Source: Deinococcus cellulosilyticus NBRC 106333 = KACC 11606 (GTDB lineage: Bacteria > Deinococcota > Deinococci > Deinococcales > Deinococcaceae). Taken from it: a stretch of DNA of 64,000 bases. The notes beneath the pieces were generated by a model. It searched no databases. It saw only the letters and a program-made list of their open reading frames with translations, and was not told the DNA's origin. The position numbers and the translations under genes were made by a program. The stretch covers positions 186,001 to 250,000 of the forward strand of contig NZ_BJXB01000001.1 of assembly GCF_007990775.1 (NCBI RefSeq). Reading direction: 5' to 3'. Positions 51,054 to 58,406 of this stretch are shown here, piece by piece (positions within the stretch are counted from its first letter, which is position 1; each line of letters starts with the position of its first letter).

Positions 51054-51160
51054 CGAGCAGAAACTGCGCTGCACATTCAGGTGTTTGGGGGCAAATTGCA
51101 GCATCAAGGGCACTTCAATCAGCAGGTGCTGATCTGAATTTGATCGGTTCTGCACATGAA

Positions 51161-51190
51161 TTGACAGTTCTGATCATTTTTCTTTACGCT
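51161..51190 (+). promoter_or_regulatory. Promoter of the PTS operon with TGATCA operator
   Basis: TTGACA (51161-51166), an 18-bp spacer and TACGCT (51185-51190). The spacer holds TTCTGATCATTT (51168-51179), shared with the facing regulator promoter. A related TGATC lies at about 51141, possibly a third weak site. Confidence 0.65.
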
Positions 51191-51246
51191 GAGGTGTTCC
51201 CGCCCGAGGGTTTTCCCTGGCACCACGCACTGAAGAAAGGCTCCCC

Positions 51247-52740
51247 ATGCGCATAGAAGGCACCCCGGTCATGCCCGGCATTGCCCACGGCACCCTCTGG
51301 TCCCCTGAAAAACCCGACCACCCCGTCACCGGCACCTGGGAGGATTTCCAGGAGGCCCGTGGTGGCTTTCTGAAACGGCTGGAGACCCTGCCAGAAGAAT
51401 TTCGCGTGACCTATCAGGCCATTGCGCTTGATCCTTCCTGGGACCACTTCGTCCTGAAGCACCTCCAGCATGCCCCTCTGGGGGAGGCCATCGAACGCAC
51501 TGCGAGGCAGCTGTCTGATCCGCTGTTTCAACTGGATGACCCCTACCTGCGTGCCCGGGGTGAGGACATTTTGCAGGTGGCAGCGACCCTCACCCGCATC
51601 CTCCAGGCCCCGATGACTCCCCCAGAGGGCTCCATTCTGCTGGCCCAGGATGTGAGCCTGCTCGAACTCACCGAGTGGAGGGACCGTCTGTCGGGGATGC
51701 TGCTGTGTGACATCTCGCCCACCGCCCATGTGGCCATCATTGCCCGCAGTTTCGGGATTCCCACCTTGATCGTGAAAAACCAGCCCTCAGACCCAGAAGC
51801 CACCCCCGCCATCCTCAATGCCTTTGAAGGCTGGGTGGAGGTGAGTCCCCAGCAGAACACCTACGAACACTTCCCACCAGAGCAACTGGATCTGGCCGCC
51901 AACCGCAGCCCTGTTTTCTACCGGGACCAGAAACGCTCGGTGTGGGCCAACATCAACCGCATTGAAGATGCCATTCTGGCCGCAGAACTGGGGGCAGACG
52001 GGGTGGGCCTGATCCGCACCGAATACCTGCACGGCTCTGATGCCAACCTCCTGGGTTTGCATGAAGAAACCGCTCTGTACGAAAAAATCGCAAGGTACCT
52101 GCATGGGCTTCCCGTCACAGTGCGCACCCTGGATCTGGGTGGGGACAAGCCTGCCCCCCAGCTTCACACCGGGCTCTTGGACCAGAGCATGCTGGGACTC
52201 AGGGGCATCCGGCTCAGCCTGAAAGACCCGTCAAGGTTCCGGCAGCACATCCGGGCCATTCTGAATGGTTTTCGGGGGGTGGACCTGCGCCTGATGTTCC
52301 CTTTTGTCACCACCCCTGAAGAGTTTGCCGCAGCCAGACAGCTGGTGCAGGAGGTCGCAGGAAGGGACAACATGCCTGTGCTGGGCATGATGCTGGAGGT
52401 TCCCGCTGCAGCATTTGCCCTGCCCGAATTCCGTGCAGAAGGCTGTGAGTTCATCAGTTTCGGCACCAACGACCTGCAACAGTATTTCTTCGCTTCAAGC
52501 CGCACCAGCAACGACACCAGTCATTTGCAGAACCCCTGCAGCCCTGCATTCAAACGCCTGATCGAACACACCTCCAAAGAGGCGGCCCGTCTTGGACTGG
52601 ACCTCAGCGTGTGTGGCGAGGCCGCATTCGACCCCAGGCTCACCTCCTTCTGGTGGGACCTGGGCATTCACGCCCTGTCCGTGCCCCCGGCCCTGATCCC
52701 CTGGCTCAAGCACCGAACCCAGACCCTTGGAGGCGCATGA
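51247..52740 (+). CDS. PTS enzyme I, short divergent form
   Basis: A 497-residue PEP-protein phosphotransferase, about 75 residues shorter than classical EI. The phospho-histidine is H161 in ISPTAHVAIIAR, where the usual GGxTSH context is lost. The PEP-binding barrel is well kept: GVGLIRTEYLHG, TLDLGGDKPAPQL, LGLRGIRLSL, GMMLEVPAAAFALPEF, FISFGTNDLQQYFF and the catalytic cysteine in VCGEAAFDP. The N-terminal HPr-contact helices are reduced. First gene of the EI, DhaM-like, EIICBA operon. It may serve only this system and not be the general EI of the cell. Confidence 0.88.
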   Translation: MRIEGTPVMPGIAHGTLWSPEKPDHPVTGTWEDFQEARGGFLKRLETLPEEFRVTYQAIALDPSWDHFVLKHLQHAPLGEAIERTARQLSDPLFQLDDPYLRARGEDILQVAATLTRILQAPMTPPEGSILLAQDVSLLELTEWRDRLSGMLLCDISPTAHVAIIARSFGIPTLIVKNQPSDPEATPAILNAFEGWVEVSPQQNTYEHFPPEQLDLAANRSPVFYRDQKRSVWANINRIEDAILAAELGADGVGLIRTEYLHGSDANLLGLHEETALYEKIARYLHGLPVTVRTLDLGGDKPAPQLHTGLLDQSMLGLRGIRLSLKDPSRFRQHIRAILNGFRGVDLRLMFPFVTTPEEFAAARQLVQEVAGRDNMPVLGMMLEVPAAAFALPEFRAEGCEFISFGTNDLQQYFFASSRTSNDTSHLQNPCSPAFKRLIEHTSKEAARLGLDLSVCGEAAFDPRLTSFWWDLGIHALSVPPALIPWLKHRTQTLGGA

Positions 52741-53144
52741 TGTCAACCGCAATCGTGGTGGTGGCCCACACCCAGCAACTCGCCCAGTCCGTCCTGGAAC
52801 TGACCCTGCAGATGACCCGCACCCCACACCAGCTCTGGGCGGTGGGAGGCACCGATCATGGGGGGGTGGGCACCAGTGCCCACAAAATCGAAATGGCCCT
52901 GCAAGAGGCCCTGGAAAAACATGAAGGGGCAGTCCTTTTGCTGGACCTGGGGAGTGCCTGCCTCAACGCCCGCATCGCCTCCGAAAAATTCAGGGACAGG
53001 CCCGTGTACATCGCGGAGGCCCCTCTGGTGGAAGGCACCATCCTGGCAGGGGTTGCCGCCGCCGCTGGAGAAGTTCCGGAAGTGGTCAAAGCGCGGGCAG
53101 AAGAGGCCAGGAATATCCGAAAAGTGATTGGCGGATTAGAATGA
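52740..53144 (+). CDS. DhaM/EIIA-Man-like phosphotransferase subunit
   Basis: A 134-residue EIIA of the mannose/dihydroxyacetone type. H10 in VVVAHTQQLAQ is the phospho-acceptor; GGTDHGGVGTSAHKIEMAL, LLLDLGSACLNARIA and AEAPLVEGTILAGVAAAAG match DhaM, the protein that feeds phosphate to dihydroxyacetone kinase DhaK-DhaL. No dhaK or dhaL is in the window, so its acceptor is elsewhere or different. The ATG at 52740 overlaps the last base of the EI stop; GGAGG is six bases upstream. An ATG three bases earlier is also possible. Confidence 0.85.
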   Translation: MSTAIVVVAHTQQLAQSVLELTLQMTRTPHQLWAVGGTDHGGVGTSAHKIEMALQEALEKHEGAVLLLDLGSACLNARIASEKFRDRPVYIAEAPLVEGTILAGVAAAAGEVPEVVKARAEEARNIRKVIGGLE

Positions 53145-53220
53145 AAACAACACCCAAAGTGGATCTCCTTGCCCCTCCACCTGCCTTTCTGATCCACCGC
53201 ACCGCCTGACCCGGAGGACC

Positions 53221-55170
53221 ATGAAGGACGACACCACTCGGCTTTTTGCGGGACTGCAACAGATTGGCAAGGCACTGATGCTGCCCGTGGCCGTCCTGCC
53301 TGCAGCAGGTCTGCTGGTGGGCATCGGCACCCATGCTGCAAGCCACCACTGGCTGCCGCAGGGCATTGCCAGCATCATGCTCAGCTCCGGAGATGCCATC
53401 TTGCACAACATCCCCCTGCTGTTCGCCGTTGGGGTCGCCATTGGCCTGACCGCAGGAGAAGGGGTCGCTGCACTGGCTGCACTGGTGGGCTTCCTGGTCA
53501 TGAATTCCACCATGGGGAGCATCGCAGAACTCATTGGTTTTGATGCCCTCAAAACCAGTTTCGGCAGGAGCTTCATGACCCAGGTGATGGGTGTGAAGAC
53601 CATCGACACGGGCGTTTTCGGGGGCATGCTGATCGGGATTCTGTCTGCGGTGCTGTACAACAGGTATCACACCATCCGTCTGCATCCGTCGCTGGGTTTC
53701 TTTTCAGGCAAAAGGTTCATCCCAATTCTGACGGCCCTTTCTGCTGTCCTGGTCGGAACCATCCTGGCGTACATCTGGGTCCCGATCCAGACCGGGCTCG
53801 ATGACTTCACCCGCGTGGTCACGGCCAGCAACCCGGAAGTCAGCAGTGGGCTTTTTGGTTTCCTGAACCGCATGCTGATTCCTTTCGGCATCCACCACAT
53901 CTGGAACAACCCCTTCCTGTACAGCATCGGAGACTATGTGACGGCTTCCGGGGATGTGGTGCGCGGAGACAGTGCCCGCTTTCTGGGGGGCGACCCCAGC
54001 GCAGGCCTCTTCATGACAGGTTTTTTCCCGGTGATGATGTTCGGGTTGCCTGCTGCGGCACTCGCCATTGTGCACACCGCGAAGCCCGGCAAAAAGGCAC
54101 AGGTGGCAGGGATCATGTTCTCTGCAGCCCTGTCCTCTTTTCTGACCGGCATCACCGAACCCATCGAATTTGCCTTCATGTTTGTCTCTCCACTGTTGTA
54201 CGGCATTCACGCCGTGCTGACCGGTCTTGCTTTCCTGATCATGAACGCCATGGAGGTGAAACTCGGATTCAGCTTCAGTGCCGGGTTCATTGATTATGTG
54301 CTGCTGTGGGGACAGGCAAAAAATCCAGTGCTGCTGCTTCCGGTGGGGGCCACCTACGCAGTGCTGTATTACTTCATCTTCCGTTTTGCCATCGTGCGCC
54401 TGAACATCCCCACCCCCGGCAGGGACGACGACACCCCACCCCTGCTCCCCACCCAGAGCCCGGCACAGCTTGCCTCAGAAGTGCTCTCCGCGCTGGGAGG
54501 AAGCAGCAACATCGAGCACCTTGAAGCCTGCATCACCCGACTGCGCATCCGGGTCAAGAGCATGCAGCATGTGCAGCACCTGCGCCTCAAGGACCTTGGG
54601 GCTGTCGGGGTGGTGCGGCTCGGACAGAACCTGCAGGTGGTGTTTGGGGGCCAGAGTGAGCAACTGTCCAACGACATCCATCAACTGATGCACGGGGAAA
54701 GGCTGCATCCAGTGACCCCCAGAAAGGTGCAGCAGGTGGGAGGAGGGGTGTTCATCCAGTCCCCCATGCGGGGCCGCATCCTGCCTCTGGCCCAGGTCCC
54801 TGATGACGTGTTCAGCCAGAAACTGATGGGGGATGGGTTCGCCATCGACCCGATTGATGGTGAGGTCTATGCCCCATGTGACGGCACCATCGAGGCCCTT
54901 TTTCCGACCATGCATGCTGTTGCCCTGCTGGGAGACAGCGGCCACGAAATCCTGATCCATGTCGGAATCGACACCGTGCATCTGGGCGGTGAGGGGTTCA
55001 AGGCCCATGTCAAACAGGGAGACCGGGTCAAAGCAGGTGACCTGTTGCTGTCCGTGAACCTGCAGCAGATCCGCGACAAGGTGCCCTCCCTGATCACTCC
55101 GGTGGTCTTCACCAACCTGCTTCCGGAAAATCGGGTGCTGCTGGCAGACTCCGGGGTCAGCATCGTTTAG
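53221..55170 (+). CDS. PTS EIICBA permease, glucose/N-acetylglucosamine family
   Basis: A 649-residue membrane transporter that imports and phosphorylates a hexose. EIIC (about 1-400) has ten or so hydrophobic helices with GKALMLPVAVLPAAGLLVGIG, FGIHHIWNNPF and the sugar-site motif FLTGITEPIEFAFMF. EIIB (about 415-485) has C437 in EHLEACITRLRI. EIIA (about 505-649) has H580 in EILIHVGIDTVHLGGEGF. All three domains are intact, so phosphate flows from HPr through H580 and C437 to the sugar. The family includes PtsG and NagE; the GIHHIWNNPF region looks closer to NagE, giving N-acetylglucosamine as first guess. Confidence 0.93.
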   Translation: MKDDTTRLFAGLQQIGKALMLPVAVLPAAGLLVGIGTHAASHHWLPQGIASIMLSSGDAILHNIPLLFAVGVAIGLTAGEGVAALAALVGFLVMNSTMGSIAELIGFDALKTSFGRSFMTQVMGVKTIDTGVFGGMLIGILSAVLYNRYHTIRLHPSLGFFSGKRFIPILTALSAVLVGTILAYIWVPIQTGLDDFTRVVTASNPEVSSGLFGFLNRMLIPFGIHHIWNNPFLYSIGDYVTASGDVVRGDSARFLGGDPSAGLFMTGFFPVMMFGLPAAALAIVHTAKPGKKAQVAGIMFSAALSSFLTGITEPIEFAFMFVSPLLYGIHAVLTGLAFLIMNAMEVKLGFSFSAGFIDYVLLWGQAKNPVLLLPVGATYAVLYYFIFRFAIVRLNIPTPGRDDDTPPLLPTQSPAQLASEVLSALGGSSNIEHLEACITRLRIRVKSMQHVQHLRLKDLGAVGVVRLGQNLQVVFGGQSEQLSNDIHQLMHGERLHPVTPRKVQQVGGGVFIQSPMRGRILPLAQVPDDVFSQKLMGDGFAIDPIDGEVYAPCDGTIEALFPTMHAVALLGDSGHEILIHVGIDTVHLGGEGFKAHVKQGDRVKAGDLLLSVNLQQIRDKVPSLITPVVFTNLLPENRVLLADSGVSIV

Positions 55171-55264
55171 CGGTCAGCAAAAGAGCACTTTCTCTGTCCA
55201 GAGTCTGCGGCAGTGAAGGCTGGCAGTGTGCAGACGGCCCGATGAACCAGAACCCACCTGTCCA

Positions 55265-56311
55265 TCATCTGGCCTGAACCCATGTGAACAGTTCTGCCTG
55301 CTGCCACCAGGGAAGCTGTACAGATCTCAGGTTGTGCCTCTGCTGCCAGTAAATGGACCCACCAAACCGCTGCTCTGCCTGATAAATCCCTGCCCACTCC
55401 CTGAAAAAGCCCTCTGTGGCCTTCAGCAGGGTCAGGGTGTAGGCCAGGATGGCTTCTTTTCTGCCCTGCAACAGGTCTCTGGCAGCACAGGCCGCATAGT
55501 ATCCACTGGCCAGAGCCTGACTGATCCCCTGCGAAGCAATGGGATCAAAAGTGAACGCTGCATCTCCAACAGCCAGCCAGCGTTCACCTGCAACCTGGGA
55601 AAGAAAAGTCACACTGGCAGGGGCCACCTTCCAGCCTCCCTGATGGATTTTTTCGAGGTAGGCAGGAGATTCTGGGAGGGTGAAGAACATTTCACTGCGG
55701 GCATGGGGCAACTGGCTGATGTACCACCAGCCCTCCTCAACAGCTGTCACCTGAATCCAGGGGGGTCCATCTGTGCTGTCCACTTCCCGATAAAGAGCCA
55801 CCTGAGCATCCAGGGAGTGTCGTTTGATCCCAAGCTGCCTTGCGACCCACGCCTGTCTGCCTGTGGCGTCCAGCACACATCTGGCGTGGATTTCGGTGCC
55901 CTCCTGCAATTTGAGGGTCCAGCCCTGGGGCGTTTCCTGCAATCCTTCTGGGCCAGAGGTCAGAATGCAGGCCCCTGCCTCCAGAGCCTTCTGTCGCAAA
56001 TGCTCCTCAAAAACTGGCCTGTTCAGGGCCAGACCAAAACGCCGATGCAGACCTGCGAAAGAGGTGGTTCCAGCGGTTTCACTGCCCCATTGGAATTGTA
56101 GCCCTGCTGTGGGAGTGGCCCATGCTGGATCTGGAACCACCCCCAGTTTCTGCAAGATGGGAGCAGCCTGAGGGGGCAGGGCATCCCCTGCTTTTCGGCT
56201 TGCAGGGTTGCGGTCTACAACCAGGACCTTCAAGCCCAGGGCAGCCCCGGTGATTGCTGCAGCGCACCCTGCAGGCCCTGACCCCAGAATGAGCAGGTCT
56301 ACCTGTTCCAC
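55265..56311 (-). CDS. LodB-like FAD-dependent maturation oxidoreductase
   Basis: A 348-residue flavoprotein of the group that includes tryptophan halogenases and LodB. FAD loop LLILGSGPAGCAAAI begins ten residues in; VLDATGRQAWVARQLG and the second FAD motif VGDAAFTFDPIASQGISQAL follow. In LodA systems this partner helps build the tryptophylquinone cofactor of the oxidase. The GTG start at 56311 overlaps the oxidase gene by 13 bp, so translation is coupled; an extended frame to 56476 lies inside the oxidase gene and is not needed. Confidence 0.82.
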   Translation of the reverse strand: MEQVDLLILGSGPAGCAAAITGAALGLKVLVVDRNPASRKAGDALPPQAAPILQKLGVVPDPAWATPTAGLQFQWGSETAGTTSFAGLHRRFGLALNRPVFEEHLRQKALEAGACILTSGPEGLQETPQGWTLKLQEGTEIHARCVLDATGRQAWVARQLGIKRHSLDAQVALYREVDSTDGPPWIQVTAVEEGWWYISQLPHARSEMFFTLPESPAYLEKIHQGGWKVAPASVTFLSQVAGERWLAVGDAAFTFDPIASQGISQALASGYYAACAARDLLQGRKEAILAYTLTLLKATEGFFREWAGIYQAEQRFGGSIYWQQRHNLRSVQLPWWQQAELFTWVQAR

Positions 56312-58200
56312 TGGTTGTACACGCGGCGGGGCAACTTGCGGCCCTCTGCGGGTTTTGCAGAGAGCAGTTTCATGCGCAGTTTGTGCGGCTGGCTGAAGGC
56401 TTCTGCTTTCTCGATCAGTTTCAGGCTGTAGTCGGGGGTTCCGGTCAGGGCTTCGTTGCGTCCGGTTTCCAGCCACATTCTGGAAGGGTAACCTTCGCGC
56501 TGCACCTCGGTGGGCTCAATGATGCCCAGTTCCCACCACTCGTGGATCATGTTGTTGATGCGGTCATAATAACTGCTGCCCTGGATGTCCCGGTACCAGT
56601 CCTGCCTGTAGGCAAAGCGTTTCATGGCCTGCCTTTCAGGGAGGTCGGACTGGTTCAGGGCCGGGAGGGCAGCGTCACTGAGGATCTGGTTTGGCACCCG
56701 TGCGGCCCAGAAACTCGGGGTGGACACGTAGAAGTGCGGATCATACCCGGAAGCGCAGGAGGCCTCATCGGTGTGCCAGGGGACACCCATCCATCGGGTG
56801 AGGGAGCCGGGACCATTTGCACTGAGGGGTCCCTGTTCAGGGTTGAGGCACACGGCAGGATAAAGAACCTCGCCATAATCCAGGCTGGGAAGTTCGCCTT
56901 CAGGGAGGAGGTTCAGGCGGTAGGGGGCTTTCCACATGTTGGCCCGGCGCATCACCCAGGTCATCTCAATGCCAGGGTGGAAAGGTCCTCCCAGGCAGTC
57001 ATAAAGTCCGGCCTGATTGAGGGCCTCACATTGTGCAGCAGGTTCCAGACCACTAAAATCCGTCTGTTCCTGCTGGCTCAGGTCAGAAACAAATGCACCC
57101 GACGCCCATTTCTGCAGGGTGGCGTACATCAGGGGCGTGAGGGGAAGGTCATTGAGGAAGTCCTCTGCAGTGGCTTCGCCGAACCCATCTCCATAGAAAG
57201 GTGGAGCGTAATCTTCCATGCGGTGGTCCGCAGTCGGAGGGCGGAACAGTTCAAAAATCCGCTGTCTGAAAGCCTGGTTCTCTTCACCAGGGTCAGCAAG
57301 GCGCTGGATCAGGTTTGCATCCTCGAAGTTGAGGGGAGAGCCATAACCGAAAGCCATGAACACCCCGTTGTTGACCCACTGGTTGGCGGTCAGGCGCTGA
57401 AAAATGGGCAGGACATCCCGCTGAAAAGAAGGCTCTGCTGGGGCCACATACCATCCCATGTCCTGGTACAGGTTATGCACCACGTCCAGCATGGTCAAGG
57501 GACCATGCAGGCCAGGGGCAAAATTGGGTGGGGTGACCACCACATAACCGGGTTCTGCTTCGAAGGTCTGGTCACCGATCTGCACGGTGGCCCGCACTGG
57601 ACCATCAGACACGTCATCGCACCAGCCATCGTTGTTGGCAAAGGTGATGGGTCGGGCTCCCGGTACTGCCGAGTAGGCATCTCCATGACCGCCAAGCACC
57701 AGCAGTCTTCCCTGGTCGTCGGTGCGCAACTCTCCCATGTACACGTCCTGGGTCAGGTAACTGCCGTGAAATTCGTGGTCTGTCCCGGACTGGTTCACGC
57801 CCGAGATGCTTTTGCTGCCAGGCGTCAGGATGATCTGTTTGCGGTCCTCCCCCTGAAAGCCAGAGTTGCGTTTGGGAGCACTCTTGGACAGGCCTCCGAG
57901 GTCCATGGCGTTGATGAACTGGTACCATCCGGGCTTCAGGTTGGCCAGTTCCACCCTCCAGGTGATGGTGGCTTCTTCAGCCGTGATTTCTCTGACAGGC
58001 ACACCATTTTCGTCCAGGCCATAGATGCGGAACCGTGCTGCCTGACGCTTGACCTTTTTGTCCTGCCCCTTGAAGCTTCCTCCTGCATCGGGAAGGGCAC
58101 CTGGAATTTCTGGGGCAATGAAGTATTCATCCGAGTTGCCGACTCGGGCAATTCCAATTCCTGGGTAGATGGCGACACTGTGAATTTCAGACTGGGTCAT
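56299..58200 (-). CDS. LodA-like cysteine tryptophylquinone oxidase
   Basis: A 633-residue amino-acid oxidase of the LodA/GoxA family, which releases hydrogen peroxide from lysine, glycine or another amine substrate. Family stretches: SVAIYPGIGIARVGNS at the start, GVNQSGTDHEF, TPPNFAPGLHG, CLGGPFHPGIEMTW, RWMGVPWHTDEASC and FWAARVPNQIL. The quinone cofactor forms from one Cys and one Trp; C402 (in CLGGPF) and W475 (in GVPWHTD), 73 residues apart, are the best pair by analogy with LodA, but C482 or W498 cannot be excluded. GGAG precedes the ATG at 58200. Peroxide made by such enzymes can kill competing cells or shape biofilms. Confidence 0.85.
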   Translation of the reverse strand: MTQSEIHSVAIYPGIGIARVGNSDEYFIAPEIPGALPDAGGSFKGQDKKVKRQAARFRIYGLDENGVPVREITAEEATITWRVELANLKPGWYQFINAMDLGGLSKSAPKRNSGFQGEDRKQIILTPGSKSISGVNQSGTDHEFHGSYLTQDVYMGELRTDDQGRLLVLGGHGDAYSAVPGARPITFANNDGWCDDVSDGPVRATVQIGDQTFEAEPGYVVVTPPNFAPGLHGPLTMLDVVHNLYQDMGWYVAPAEPSFQRDVLPIFQRLTANQWVNNGVFMAFGYGSPLNFEDANLIQRLADPGEENQAFRQRIFELFRPPTADHRMEDYAPPFYGDGFGEATAEDFLNDLPLTPLMYATLQKWASGAFVSDLSQQEQTDFSGLEPAAQCEALNQAGLYDCLGGPFHPGIEMTWVMRRANMWKAPYRLNLLPEGELPSLDYGEVLYPAVCLNPEQGPLSANGPGSLTRWMGVPWHTDEASCASGYDPHFYVSTPSFWAARVPNQILSDAALPALNQSDLPERQAMKRFAYRQDWYRDIQGSSYYDRINNMIHEWWELGIIEPTEVQREGYPSRMWLETGRNEALTGTPDYSLKLIEKAEAFSQPHKLRMKLLSAKPAEGRKLPRRVYNQWNR

Positions 58201-58373
58201 GTGGGCTCCTGGGAGATCCCTGCACTTCACAGGGAAAGAGAAGAAATGTTTCGATAAACACGTTGTGGATGGAGCAGGTGTACGCATTCTATGAAATGCT
58301 TCGGGCTTTTGAGAAAGGAGGTTTCCAGCTCGCAGATCAGGGTTTTCCCCAGGCTGGCCCAGACCAGGTCTTG

Positions 58374-58406
58374 ATATATGAATAACTGTTCATATATAGT
58401 GAGGTC
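58374..58406 (+). promoter_or_regulatory. CadC/SmtB-like operator over a leaderless promoter
   Basis: ATATATGAA (58374-58382), six bases, and its perfect complement TTCATATAT (58389-58397). It overlaps the -10 box TATAGT (58395-58400), which lies six bases before the ATG at 58407. The size and ATATGAA/TTCATAT arms are those of ArsR/SmtB/CadC operators. Confidence 0.8.

Noticed and set aside
56383..58257. 624-codon open frame opposite the LodA-like gene
   Set aside because: Antisense shadow of a gene with clear family motifs; the protein is not interpretable and lacks a start signal.
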